From positions 4,599,192 to 4,663,191 of the forward strand of contig NZ_CP024866.1 in the NCBI RefSeq assembly GCF_004136015.1: DNA of 64,000 bases. The letters are read 5' to 3'. Position 1 is the first letter of the stretch. Each line of letters begins with the position of its first letter. A program made the position numbers and the translations under genes. Positions 34,790 to 43,989 of this stretch are shown here, in pieces. Source of the stretch: Pseudomonas sp. ACM7 (lineage in GTDB: Bacteria; Pseudomonadota; Gammaproteobacteria; Pseudomonadales; Pseudomonadaceae). The notes beneath the pieces are model-generated. The model made no database searches, was not told the origin of the DNA, and was given only the letters and a program-made list of their open reading frames with translations.

Positions 34790-37700
34790 CTACAGCGGCA
34801 AATGCCGACTCAGCAACGCCCGCAACGCCGCCGGCTTCACCGGTTTAGCCAGGTAATCCAGCCCCGCCGCATGCACTTGGGCCACCGTCTCCGGTCGCCC
34901 ATCGGCGCTGATCACAACCCCTGGCACTGGCTCACCCAGTCGGGTTCGCAGCCATGCCATCAGCTCGGTCCCGGTCTCGCCATCGTCCAGGTGGTAATCC
35001 ACCAGCGCCAATTGCGGTCGCATCCCGTCGCTGAGCAGCGCCGCGCATTCATCGCGGTTGCGCGCGGTCCAGACCTGACAACCCCAGCGCGTGAGCAAGC
35101 TGTTCATGCCGATCAGGATGCTGTCTTCGTTGTCGATGCACAGTACCTGCGCGCCGCTCAGCAATTTGCCATTGAGCTCGGCGACCTTGGTCGGGATCGC
35201 GGATTGCGCCCGAGCCAACGGCACACAGACGCTGAACACGCTGCCGCGCCCCGGCCAGGAGCGCACGCGCAAGGTATGACCGAGCACGCGACACAACCCG
35301 TCGGCGATCGCCAGGCCCAGCCCCAGGCCTTTTTCAGCGCGCGTCTGGTGGCTGTCGAGGCGTTTGAATTCTTCGAAAATGACCTGCTGTTTATCCACAG
35401 GAATGCCCGGCCCCCGGTCCCAGACTTCCAGGCACAGCTCGCCCTTGCGTCGGCGAACCCCCAGCAGTACCGGGCCTTTGGCGTAGCGGAAGGCATTGGT
35501 CAGGAAGTTCTGCAGGATTCGCCGCAATAGTTTGATGTCGCTGTCGATGCGCAACGTACTGCCCCTGACGCGAAACTTCAGCCCCTGATCGCGGGCCAGC
35601 GCCTTGAACTCGGCACCGAGGACGTCGAACATCTCATTGAGCACGAACGGTTTTGGATCAGGGTTGATCTTGCCGTTTTCCAGGCGGGAAATGTCCAGCA
35701 GGTCGCTGATCAAGTCCTCGGCCGATCGCAGTGACGTGTCCAGATGATGGACCAGTTTCTGCGCCTCACCGCAGAGGCCGTCTTCCTGGTGGGAAAGGGC
35801 GGCCGAGAACAGTCGCGCAGCATTCAGCGGTTGCATCAAGTCGTGGCTGACCGCCGCCAGGAAACGGGTTTTCGACTGGTTGGCCGACTCCGCGGTGCCC
35901 TTGGCTTCGGTCAGGGCGACGTTGAGTTGCGACAGTTCGTGGGTCCGCTCGGTGACCCGTCGCTCTAGGCCCTCGTTGGCTTCGGTCAGCGCCTGCTCAG
36001 CCTCGCGGAACGCGGTGATGTCGGTGAAACTCATGACAAAACCGCCGCCCGGCATCGGGTTGCCGATCAGCTCGATCACACGGCCATTGGGGAAAAGTCT
36101 TTCAGAGGTATGGGCGCGGCCCTGACGCATCCAGTGCAAGCGGCGGGCGACGTGCACTTCGGCTTCGCCGGGACCGCACAGGCCGCGTTCGGCGTTGTAG
36201 CGAATAATGTCGGCAATCGGGCGGCCAAGCCTGATCAGTCCATCCGGGTAGTTGAATAACTCCAGGTAGCGCCGGTTCCAGGCCACCAGTTTCAGCGACT
36301 GGTCGACCACACTGATGCCTTGGGTGATGTTCTCGATCGCGCCTTGCAGCAGCGCGCGGTTGAACTGCAGCACTTCCGAGGCTTCGTCGGCGATTCGGAC
36401 GACGTCCTCGAGTTGCATTTCCCTACCTTCGATGGCGGCTTTTACCACCGCCCGGGTCGAAGAAGCACCCAGCACACCGGCCAGCAAACGTTCGGTATGG
36501 GCGATCCATTCACCATCGGCGTTCTGGTTCGGGTTGAAGCCTTTGCCCTGACGGTAGGCGAAGCGGATAAAACTCTGACGGGCGCGTTCTTCGCCGACGA
36601 AGCGTGCGGCCAGCTGCAACAAATCGTCGATCTGCACCGACAGCATCGAACGGGCGCTAGGGCGGGCACTGATTTCCTGACCGATGAAGCGACCCGCCTG
36701 CCAATGTTCCGAAACCCTCGTACGTGACAGCATCGACACCCAGGCGAACAGCGTGAAGTTGGCTGCAAGCGACAACACTACGCCTTGTGTCAACGGGGTG
36801 AGCGGCAGTTTCATCGGGTTGCTGTGCAACCAGGCCAGGCCGGGGAAACTGCTCAACGACAAACCAAGGCTGTTGGCGGCAATCGGCAGAATCAAGGTGT
36901 AGAACCACAGGAACGTCCCGGCAGCCAGACCGGCGAACACACCGCGACGATTGGCCTGTTTCCAGTACAGCGCGCCGAGCATGGCCGGGGCCAGTTGGGT
37001 CACGGCGGCGAAGGCGATCTGGCCAATGGTCGCAAGGCTCGCCGTTGAGCCGAGCAGGCGATAACTGACGTAGGCCAGCAGCAGAATCACCACAATGCTC
37101 ACTCGGCGCACCGAGAGCATCCACTGGCGGAACACTTCGAACGGCCGCTCGGCGTTGTTGCGCCGCAGCAGCCATGGCAACAGCATGTCGTTGGATACCA
37201 TGGTCGACAACGCCACGCTGGCGACAATCACCATGCCGGTCGCCGCCGAGGCGCCACCGATAAACGCCAGCATCGCCAGGGCAGGGTGGGATTGGGCCAG
37301 CGGCAGGCTGATGACAAACGAGTCCGGCAGTACCGAACTCGGCAGCAGCATCTGACCGGCGAGGGCGATAGGAACGACGAACAGCGCCGCCAGCGCCAGA
37401 TAGGCCGGAAACACCCATTTGGCCAGGCGCAGATCCTGAGGGTCGATGTTTTCCACCACGGTCACGTGGAACTGCCGGGGCAGGCAGATGATTGCCATCA
37501 TCGCCACGCCGGTCTGCACCACCATCGACGGCCAGTTGATGGTTTCCTTCCAATATTCTTCCAAGCGCGGGGCGAGCATGGCCTGGTCGAACAGGTCGTC
37601 GAAACCGTCGTACAGGCCGTAGGTCACGAACGCACCGACCGCGAGAAAAGCGAACAGCTTGACCAGTGATTCGAACGCAATCGCCAGCACCATGCCGCGG

Positions 37701-38260
37701 TGGTGTTCCGTGGCGTCGAGGTTGCGGGTACCGAAGACGATGGTGAACAACGCCAGCACCAGCGACACGATCAGCGCCGTGTCCTGGGCGCGGGTGCCCA
37801 TGGCGTCGGCACCGGCGCCGATCAACAAGTTCACCCCGAGCACGATGCCCTTGAGTTGCAGCGCGATGTAGGGCAACACGCCGACCAAGCAGATCAGCGC
37901 CACCACCACCGCCAGCGACTGGGATTTGCCATAACGCGCAGCGATGAAGTCGGCAATGGAGGTGATGTTCTCCTGCTTGCTGATCATCACCATTTTTTGC
38001 AGGACCCACGGCGCGCACACCAGCAGCAGGATCGGACCGAGGTAGATCGGCAGGAAAGACCAGAGTTGTTCGGCAGCCTGGCCCACGGCGCCAAAGAAGG
38101 TCCAGCTGGTGCAATAGACGGCCAGCGACAGGCTGTACACCCAGGCGCGCACTCGCGGCGGCAACGGTGTGCTGCGACGGTCGCCGTAGAAGGCGATGGC
38201 GAACATGATGGCCATATAGGCCAGGGCGACGGCGGCGATCAGCCCGCTGGACAGCGACAT
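34790..38260 (-). CDS. mxtR: symporter-like hybrid sensor histidine kinase (MxtR/CrbS-type)
   Basis: A 1156-residue inner-membrane protein. Residues 1 to about 500 form a sodium/solute symporter-like domain with about 13 membrane segments. A PAS-type domain follows (about 640-760), then the histidine kinase with H806 in AVSHDLMQPLNA, an ATPase domain (NAFRYAKG, DRGPGIP, GLGLGLAI), and a C-terminal receiver with phosphoacceptor D1088 in LVDYHLDD. The architecture matches CrbS/MxtR kinases, which with the regulator CrbR/ErdR control acetyl-CoA synthetase and acetate use; that regulator is not in this window. The ATG at 38260 follows GGAG. The gene symbol is by resemblance. Confidence 0.82.
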   Translation of the reverse strand: MSLSSGLIAAVALAYMAIMFAIAFYGDRRSTPLPPRVRAWVYSLSLAVYCTSWTFFGAVGQAAEQLWSFLPIYLGPILLLVCAPWVLQKMVMISKQENITSIADFIAARYGKSQSLAVVVALICLVGVLPYIALQLKGIVLGVNLLIGAGADAMGTRAQDTALIVSLVLALFTIVFGTRNLDATEHHRGMVLAIAFESLVKLFAFLAVGAFVTYGLYDGFDDLFDQAMLAPRLEEYWKETINWPSMVVQTGVAMMAIICLPRQFHVTVVENIDPQDLRLAKWVFPAYLALAALFVVPIALAGQMLLPSSVLPDSFVISLPLAQSHPALAMLAFIGGASAATGMVIVASVALSTMVSNDMLLPWLLRRNNAERPFEVFRQWMLSVRRVSIVVILLLAYVSYRLLGSTASLATIGQIAFAAVTQLAPAMLGALYWKQANRRGVFAGLAAGTFLWFYTLILPIAANSLGLSLSSFPGLAWLHSNPMKLPLTPLTQGVVLSLAANFTLFAWVSMLSRTRVSEHWQAGRFIGQEISARPSARSMLSVQIDDLLQLAARFVGEERARQSFIRFAYRQGKGFNPNQNADGEWIAHTERLLAGVLGASSTRAVVKAAIEGREMQLEDVVRIADEASEVLQFNRALLQGAIENITQGISVVDQSLKLVAWNRRYLELFNYPDGLIRLGRPIADIIRYNAERGLCGPGEAEVHVARRLHWMRQGRAHTSERLFPNGRVIELIGNPMPGGGFVMSFTDITAFREAEQALTEANEGLERRVTERTHELSQLNVALTEAKGTAESANQSKTRFLAAVSHDLMQPLNAARLFSAALSHQEDGLCGEAQKLVHHLDTSLRSAEDLISDLLDISRLENGKINPDPKPFVLNEMFDVLGAEFKALARDQGLKFRVRGSTLRIDSDIKLLRRILQNFLTNAFRYAKGPVLLGVRRRKGELCLEVWDRGPGIPVDKQQVIFEEFKRLDSHQTRAEKGLGLGLAIADGLCRVLGHTLRVRSWPGRGSVFSVCVPLARAQSAIPTKVAELNGKLLSGAQVLCIDNEDSILIGMNSLLTRWGCQVWTARNRDECAALLSDGMRPQLALVDYHLDDGETGTELMAWLRTRLGEPVPGVVISADGRPETVAQVHAAGLDYLAKPVKPAALRALLSRHLPL

Positions 38261-38406
38261 GGGAACTCCAGACAAAAGACACCCGGGATTCGCGCCCGGA
38301 CAGACAGTCTCGCACGATGGCAGGGGTTAGTCAGTGTCGACCAAGGTCGCGGCGCGGCGGGGTGTCGCAGGGTGTTTGTCAGTTGGATCTTTGGTGTTTG
38401 TGCAGG

Positions 38407-38532
38407 CCTCATCGTCGGAACGCCGCCCGGAGCAAGCTCGCTCCCACACTGAATTGTTGCTCACAAATGATGTGTTCACTGAAGATCCAATGTGGGAGCG
38501 AGCTTGCTCCGGGCGGCGTTCCGACGATGAGG
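38407..38532. repeat. REPIN with extended arms
   Basis: The inverted arms are unusually long (about 36 bases each): CCTCATCGTCGGAACGCCGC leads into CCGGAGCAAGCTCGCTCCC, with the complement on the right and about 54 bases between. It abuts the stop codon of the TetR gene. Confidence 0.92.
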
Positions 38533-38534
38533 TC

Positions 38535-39074
38535 TCACTGACTCAACGCAATCTCGATCAACCGATGCAATTCCTCAACCTCCAGCGGCGCCGCTGAAAA
38601 CAGGATCCGAAACACCGTCGGCGCCGCCACCATGTTGATCAGCCGATCAACGTTCGGCTTCGGCTGATCGGGGTAACGATCCAGAATCGTCTGCAACTGC
38701 CCGCCAATGATCGTCGCGCAAAGGGCCGGTGTGGTGCTGCATTGCACGTCGCGCAAGATGTTGCGGCCGGGTTCGGAACTCATCTCGTCCAGATACTGCT
38801 CGGCCCAGGCGCGCACGTCACCGCGCAGGCTGCCGGTATTGGCCGGCTCGCTCTCGGGGCGCATGCGGGCGAGGGCGACATCCGCCAACAACACCGACAG
38901 ATCGCCCCAGCGCCGGTAGATGGTCGACGGCGTGACACCGGCGCGCGCGGCGATTTGCGGGACGGTCACGGTGGCGCGGTCCTGCTCTTCGAGAAGATCG
39001 CGGACTGCCGAGTGAACCGACTCTTGCACCCGGGCACTGCGGCCGCCCGGGCGTAAACCTTCTTTAATAGCCAT
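38535..39074 (-). CDS. TetR/AcrR family transcriptional regulator
   Basis: A 179-residue repressor. The N-terminal helix-turn-helix is clear (VTVPQIAARAGVTPSTIYRRWG, residues about 35-58), followed by an all-helical ligand domain. It is divergent from an MFS exporter gene across a 91-base gap, the usual arrangement for a repressor controlling its neighbour. The ATG at 39074 follows AAGG. The inducer is unknown. A REPIN begins right after the stop. Confidence 0.9.
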   Translation of the reverse strand: MAIKEGLRPGGRSARVQESVHSAVRDLLEEQDRATVTVPQIAARAGVTPSTIYRRWGDLSVLLADVALARMRPESEPANTGSLRGDVRAWAEQYLDEMSSEPGRNILRDVQCSTTPALCATIIGGQLQTILDRYPDQPKPNVDRLINMVAAPTVFRILFSAAPLEVEELHRLIEIALSQ

Positions 39075-39120
39075 GCATCGGACCTTAACACAAAGAATTT
39101 GCTTTAAGCGCTAGCCGGTA

Positions 39121-39163
39121 GCACACTCCGCAAAAGCAAAAAGTTAGCTTTAGCGGAGTGTGC
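39121..39163. promoter_or_regulatory. inverted repeat overlapping the MFS ribosome site
   Basis: GCACACTCCGC (39121-39131) and GCGGAGTGTGC (39153-39163) are perfect inverted repeats 21 bases apart. The right arm contains GGAG, the ribosome site of the MFS gene at 39166. It could be a TetR operator, or an mRNA hairpin hiding the ribosome site. Confidence 0.65.
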
Positions 39164-39165
39164 CC

Positions 39166-40359
39166 ATGTCCAGTTCAACGTCTAATCGTTCAAGCCTGTG
39201 GTTCCTGGCGATCACCTTACTCAGTTTTCTTGCCGCTTCCACCGCGCCGACGCCGTTGTATCACTTGTACCAGGAGCACCTGCAATTCTCGGCAGCGACC
39301 CTGACCCTGATTTTCGGCGTGTACGCCATCAGCTTGCTGGCAGCGTTGCTCACGGTTGGTTCGCTCTCGGATTACCTGGGGCGCAAACCGGTGATCTTCA
39401 CCGCTGTGATGTTGAACATGCTGGCGATGCTGCTGTTTATCAATGCAGACAGTGTCGCCTGGTTGATCAGTGCGCGAGTGCTTCAAGGTTTTGCTACAGG
39501 GATGGCCACTGCCGTATTGAGCGCGGCGCTGTTGGACGCCGATCGCCAGCAAGGGCCGCTGGTCAACAGTGTTGCGCCGTTGCTGGGCATGGCGTTGGGC
39601 GCCATGGGCTGCGGCTTATTGGCCGAGTTTGCGCCGTTGCCATTGCAGTTGACCTATTGGGTGCTGTTCGCGCTGTTTGTGATGCAAGCGCTGTACGTCT
39701 GGCGCTTGCCGGAAAGCGTCAGCCCCCAACCGGGAGTCTGGGCTTCGCTGCGTCCGACACTGCATGTGCCGATCCAGGCGCGGCGCGCGTTGTGGCTGGT
39801 GCTGCCGATCAATATCGCGGTGTGGGCTCTCGGTGGTTTTTACGCTTCTTTGGCCCCGTCGTTGGTGCGCACGGCCACGGGATCGACCTCAAATCTGATT
39901 GGCGGTGCGACGGTGGCTGTGTTGACGGTGACCGGCGCGTTGATGATCTACACCCTGCGCAATCGGCCGGCCGACAAGGTTTTGCGCTTGGGCGGCCGTC
40001 TGCTGCCCGTCGGCGTCGCGCTGATTCTGATGGCGGTGCACAGCGCCAGCCTGACTCTGTTTTTCGTCGGCACGCTGGTGGCCGGATGCGGTTTCGGTGC
40101 CGGTTTCCTCGGTGCGTTGCGTAGCGTCGTGCCGCTGGCCTTGCCCCATGAGCGGGCGGGGTTGATGTCGGCTTACTACGTGCTCAGTTATCTGGCGTTC
40201 TGCTTGCCGTCGTTGCTGGCCGGAAATTTGACCCGGACCTTTGGGCTGGTGGCCACCACCGATGGTTACGGCGCGGTGCTGATTATTCTCTCGGTCGGCG
40301 CTTTGTTCGCGTTGATGCGTCAGCAGTCCATGAAAGTCTGTGGCGTCGATGTTCGATGA
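39166..40359 (+). CDS. MFS transporter (drug exporter-like)
   Basis: A 397-residue major facilitator with 12 predicted helices. After TM2 it reads GSLSDYLGRKPVI, a good match to motif A (G-x-L-a-D-r-x-G-r-k). An STAPTPLYHLY stretch near TM1 is typical of a subfamily of bacterial MFS proteins of unknown substrate. Divergent from a TetR regulator that probably represses it. The ATG at 39166 has GGAG seven bases upstream; a GTG two codons earlier is less likely. Confidence 0.88.
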   Translation: MSSSTSNRSSLWFLAITLLSFLAASTAPTPLYHLYQEHLQFSAATLTLIFGVYAISLLAALLTVGSLSDYLGRKPVIFTAVMLNMLAMLLFINADSVAWLISARVLQGFATGMATAVLSAALLDADRQQGPLVNSVAPLLGMALGAMGCGLLAEFAPLPLQLTYWVLFALFVMQALYVWRLPESVSPQPGVWASLRPTLHVPIQARRALWLVLPINIAVWALGGFYASLAPSLVRTATGSTSNLIGGATVAVLTVTGALMIYTLRNRPADKVLRLGGRLLPVGVALILMAVHSASLTLFFVGTLVAGCGFGAGFLGALRSVVPLALPHERAGLMSAYYVLSYLAFCLPSLLAGNLTRTFGLVATTDGYGAVLIILSVGALFALMRQQSMKVCGVDVR

Positions 40360-40401
40360 CCGTTAGCCTTGGCACCGCCATACCTTTCGACGGACCGACG
40401 C

Positions 40402-40713
40402 ATGAAAATCATCTGCAGCAAATCCTTCACCGCTGACCGTGCCTGGGGCGCTTTGGATATCGCCAACATGAACGGCATCACCACGCGTTTGCACTGGACC
40501 GATCAGCCCTATCAATGGCACATCAATGATGGGCAAGAAGTGTTCGTGGTGCTGGATGGCGTCGTGCAGATGCGTTATCGCGAAGCAGGTCAGGAGAAAG
40601 AAGTGGTGTTGGGTGTAGGAGATATCTTCTATGCCGACGTCGGCACCGAACACGTTGCCCATCCGCAGGGTGCGGCAAGAATCCTGGTGATCGAAACTGA
40701 AGGCAGCGTTTGA
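40402..40713 (+). CDS. cupin domain protein
   Basis: A 103-residue single-domain cupin. The first metal motif region reads YQWHINDGQEVFVVLDG and the second VGDIFYADVGTEHVAHP, giving His/Glu and His ligands typical of small cupins. No enzyme activity can be assigned. It begins 42 bases after the MFS stop on the same strand and may be co-transcribed with it. ATG 40402 is preferred; an upstream non-ATG start at 40369 is possible but adds atypical residues. Confidence 0.8.
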   Translation: MKIICSKSFTADRAWGALDIANMNGITTRLHWTDQPYQWHINDGQEVFVVLDGVVQMRYREAGQEKEVVLGVGDIFYADVGTEHVAHPQGAARILVIETEGSV

Positions 40714-40752
40714 CGCCATATCTGCAAAACAGATAACAGTTAGAGATATTAC

Positions 40753-40767
40753 CCGTTATATCGATAT
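40753..40767. promoter_or_regulatory. CCGTTATATCGATAT motif upstream of the TDT transporter
   Basis: CCGTTATATCG (40753-40763), also present at 31504-31514, runs into the palindrome ATATCGATAT (40758-40767). It is 52 bases before the transporter ATG and could be an operator. The regulator is not identified. Confidence 0.4.
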
Positions 40768-40783
40768 TCGATTCGGATCTACC

Positions 40784-40822
40784 ATGAGCTCCACCTCAAC
40801 AGAGGACAGGAGTTCACCATGA
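40784..40822 (+). CDS. possible 12-residue leader peptide
   Basis: ATG 40784 opens a frame encoding MSSTSTEDRSSP, whose TGA overlaps the transporter ATG (ATGA). It has only GGAT as a ribosome site, so it may be chance; if translated it would couple to the transporter. Confidence 0.25.
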   Translation: MSSTSTEDRSSP

Positions 40823-41970
40823 CATGCCCCAACACCGCCCCAGCCGGTTTCAAACCTTTCAGTCATTTGCAGCATCCGCGTGAAGTCATCCGCCAGTTCA
40901 CGCCGAACTGGTTCGCCGCCACCATGGGCACCGGTGTGCTGGCGTTGGCGCTGGCGCAGCTGCCTGGCGAAAATGCCGGTTTACACGCGATTGCCGAAGC
41001 CCTTTGGCTGTTCAATATTGTGCTGTTCGTTTTATTCACGGTTATGTATGCGGCGCGTTGGGCGCTGTTTTTCGATGAGGCGCGGCGGATTTTCGGTCAC
41101 TCCACGGTTTCGATGTTTTTTGGCACCATCCCCATGGGCCTGGCGACCATCATCAACGGTTTTCTGGTGTTCGGTCTGCCGCGTTGGGGCGAGGGCGTGA
41201 TTCATGTCGCCGAGGTGCTGTGGTGGCTGGATGTGGCGATGTCTGTGGCGTGCGGTGTGCTGATTCCCTACCTGATGTTCACCCGTCAGGAGCACAGCAT
41301 CGACCAGATGACCGCCGTCTGGCTGTTGCCGGTGGTGGCGGCAGAAGTGGCGGCCGCCAGCGGTGGTCTGCTGGCGCCGCACCTGGCCGATGCCCATTCG
41401 CAACTGGTGGTGCTGGTGACCAGCTACGTGCTCTGGGCCTTTTCCCTACCGGTGGCGTTCAGCATTCTGACCATTCTGTTGCTGCGCATGGCACTACATA
41501 AATTGCCCCACGAAAACATGGCCGCCTCCAGCTGGCTAGCGCTCGGCCCGATCGGCACCGGGGCGCTAGGCATGTTGCTGCTGGGCGCGGACGCACCGGC
41601 GATCTTCGCTGCCAACGGTCTGCCGGGCATCGGTGAAATCGCCGCAGGGCTGGGGTTGGTGGCCGGAATCACCCTGTGGGGCTTTGGTCTGTGGTGGATG
41701 CTGATCGCGGTGCTCATCACCCTGCGTTACCTGCGCGTCGGTATTCCGTTCAATCTCGGCTGGTGGGGTTTCACCTTCCCGCTGGGCGTCTATTCCCTGG
41801 CGACGTTGAAACTGGCCAGCACCTTGAACCTGACGTTTTTCAGTGCCTTCGGCGGTGTGCTGGTGGTGTTGCTGGCGGTGATGTGGCTGATCGTCGCCAA
41901 ACGGACAGTGCAGGGCGCCTGGCGGGGTGAGTTGTTTGTCTCGCCGTGCATTGCAGGATTAAAGAAATAA
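40819..41970 (+). CDS. TDT/SLAC1 family transporter
   Basis: A 383-residue membrane protein with about ten helices of the tellurite-resistance/dicarboxylate transporter (TehA, Mae1, SLAC1) family. NWFAATMGTGVLALAL near the start and FNLGWWGFTFPLGVYSLAT near the end are family hallmarks. Members move anions such as sulfite, malate, nitrate or chloride; the substrate here cannot be assigned. The ATG at 40819 has AGGAG six bases before it. Monocistronic as far as can be seen. Confidence 0.87.
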   Translation: MTCPNTAPAGFKPFSHLQHPREVIRQFTPNWFAATMGTGVLALALAQLPGENAGLHAIAEALWLFNIVLFVLFTVMYAARWALFFDEARRIFGHSTVSMFFGTIPMGLATIINGFLVFGLPRWGEGVIHVAEVLWWLDVAMSVACGVLIPYLMFTRQEHSIDQMTAVWLLPVVAAEVAAASGGLLAPHLADAHSQLVVLVTSYVLWAFSLPVAFSILTILLLRMALHKLPHENMAASSWLALGPIGTGALGMLLLGADAPAIFAANGLPGIGEIAAGLGLVAGITLWGFGLWWMLIAVLITLRYLRVGIPFNLGWWGFTFPLGVYSLATLKLASTLNLTFFSAFGGVLVVLLAVMWLIVAKRTVQGAWRGELFVSPCIAGLKK

Positions 41971-42068
41971 CCTGCAAGTTTTAGGTAATGTGTGGCCTGG
42001 ATCGTCGTTCGATATTCCAATAACTGCATCCACGCCACTCTCTACCCAACATCAGGGACACATGGAAG

Positions 42069-43943
42069 ATGAGTCACCCCTCACAGTTCACCTTGCTTCG
42101 CACCCGGCGCTTCCTGCCGTTCTTCGTCACGCAGTCGCTCGGGGCGTTCAACGACAACATCTTCAAGCAGTCGCTGATCCTCGCCATTCTCTACAAGTTG
42201 ACTATCGAGGGTGATCGCTCGATCTGGGTCAACCTGTGTGCGCTGCTGTTCATTCTGCCGTTCTTCCTGTTCTCGGCGCTGGCCGGGCAGTTCGGGGAGA
42301 AGTTCGCCAAGGACGCGTTGATTCGTCTGATCAAGCTCGGGGAAATCGCCATCATGGCGGTAGGCGCGGTCGGTTTCATGTTCGATCACCTGTCGCTGAT
42401 GCTGGTGGCGCTGTTCGCCATGGGCACTCACTCGGCGCTGTTCGGGCCGGTGAAATATTCGATCCTGCCGCAGGCCTTGCGTGACGAAGAGCTGGTGGGT
42501 GGCAACGGCCTGGTGGAAATGGGCACCTTCCTGGCGATCCTCGCCGGGACCATCGGCGCCGGGATCATGATGTCGTCCAGTCATTACGCGCCGATCGTCT
42601 CCACGGCGATCATCGGTGTTGCGGTGCTCGGCTATCTGGCCAGCCGCAGCATTCCACGGGCCGCAGCCGCCTCCCCGGAAATGCGTCTGAACTGGAACAT
42701 TTTCAGCCAGTCCTGGGCCACGTTGAAGCTGGGCTTGGGGCAGACGCCAGCGGTGTCACGCTCGATTGTCGGCAACTCGTGGTTCTGGTTTGTCGGGGCG
42801 ATTTATCTGACGCAGATCCCGGCCTATGCCAAGGAGTGGATGCACGGCGACGAAACCGTGGTGACGCTGATTCTTACCGTGTTTTCGGTGGGTATCGCAC
42901 TCGGTTCGATGCTTTGCGAGAAACTGTCCGGCCGCAAAGTCGAGATCGGTCTGGTGCCGTTCGGCTCTTTCGGTCTGACCGTGTTTGGTTTGCTGCTGTG
43001 GTGGCATTCCGGTGGAATTCCGGACAGCGTTACAGGCCATGGCTGGATCGAAGTCCTGGGTTTTGGCCACGCCTGGCTGGTGTTGATCGACATTCTGGGG
43101 CTTGGGGTGTTCGGCGGTTTCTATATCGTGCCGCTGTACGCGCTGATTCAGTCTCGTACCCCCGAGAACGAGCGGGCGCGGGTGATTGCCGCCAACAATA
43201 TTCTCAATGCGCTGTTCATGGTGGTCTCGGCGATTGTCTCGATCGTCTTGCTGAGCCTGGTCAAACTGTCGATCCCGCAGCTGTTCCTGGTGGTGTCGCT
43301 GCTGAACATCGGCGTCAACGCCTACATCTTCAGCATCGTCCCCGAGTTCAGCATGCGTTTCATGATCTGGCTGCTCAGCCATTCCATGTACCGCGTGGAG
43401 CATCGCAATCTACAGCTGATTCCCGATGAAGGCGCGGCGTTGCTGGTGTGCAATCACGTGTCCTTCGTCGACGCCTTGCTGATTGGCGGCGCGGTGCGTC
43501 GACCGATTCGCTTTGTGATGTATTACAAGATCTACAACTTGCCAGTGCTGAACTTCATCTTCCGCACGGCCGGGACCATTCCGATCGCGGGGCGTCAGGA
43601 AGACATTCAGATCTACGAAAAAGCCTTCACGCGCATTGCTCAGTATCTGAAGGACGGCGAGTTGGTGTGCATCTTCCCTGAGGGCAAATTGACCGCCGAT
43701 GGCGAGATCAACGAGTTCAAGGGCGGGCTGACGCGGATTCTCGAAGAAACGCCGGTGCCGGTGATTCCGTTGGCATTGCAGGGCTTGTGGGGGAGTTTCT
43801 TCAGCCGCGATCCGCAAAAGGGCGTGTTTCGCCGGTTGTGGTCACGGGTGACGCTGGTGGCAGGGCCTGCGGTGTCGGTTGAAGTGGCAGAGCCAGCCCG
43901 GTTGCAAGGGATGGTGGGGGAGTTGCGCGGCGCTGTGCGCTAA
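42069..43943 (+). CDS. MFS-acyltransferase fusion (LplT-Aas-like, lacking the ligase domain)
   Basis: A 624-residue membrane protein. Residues 1 to about 410 are an MFS domain like the lysophospholipid flippase LplT (FFVTQSLGAFNDNIFKQSL). Residues about 430-620 are a PlsC-type acyltransferase with the HX4D motif at His463 (NHVSFVD) and FPEGKLTADGEI. In many bacteria this fusion continues into an acyl-ACP synthetase domain; here the protein stops after the acyltransferase. Likely role: import and re-acylation of lysophospholipids at the inner membrane. The ATG at 42069 lies after GGAAG. Confidence 0.88.
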   Translation: MSHPSQFTLLRTRRFLPFFVTQSLGAFNDNIFKQSLILAILYKLTIEGDRSIWVNLCALLFILPFFLFSALAGQFGEKFAKDALIRLIKLGEIAIMAVGAVGFMFDHLSLMLVALFAMGTHSALFGPVKYSILPQALRDEELVGGNGLVEMGTFLAILAGTIGAGIMMSSSHYAPIVSTAIIGVAVLGYLASRSIPRAAAASPEMRLNWNIFSQSWATLKLGLGQTPAVSRSIVGNSWFWFVGAIYLTQIPAYAKEWMHGDETVVTLILTVFSVGIALGSMLCEKLSGRKVEIGLVPFGSFGLTVFGLLLWWHSGGIPDSVTGHGWIEVLGFGHAWLVLIDILGLGVFGGFYIVPLYALIQSRTPENERARVIAANNILNALFMVVSAIVSIVLLSLVKLSIPQLFLVVSLLNIGVNAYIFSIVPEFSMRFMIWLLSHSMYRVEHRNLQLIPDEGAALLVCNHVSFVDALLIGGAVRRPIRFVMYYKIYNLPVLNFIFRTAGTIPIAGRQEDIQIYEKAFTRIAQYLKDGELVCIFPEGKLTADGEINEFKGGLTRILEETPVPVIPLALQGLWGSFFSRDPQKGVFRRLWSRVTLVAGPAVSVEVAEPARLQGMVGELRGAVR

Positions 43944-43989
43944 TTCCTTTCGTTGCGGGCCGCTAACCAAGCGTGCCCGCTCTGGGCAT

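Noticed and set aside
36657..38315. 552-codon frame overlapping the sensor kinase on the same strand
   Set aside because: A different phase of the same DNA. The kinase frame shows continuous membrane, PAS, kinase and receiver motifs; this one shows none.
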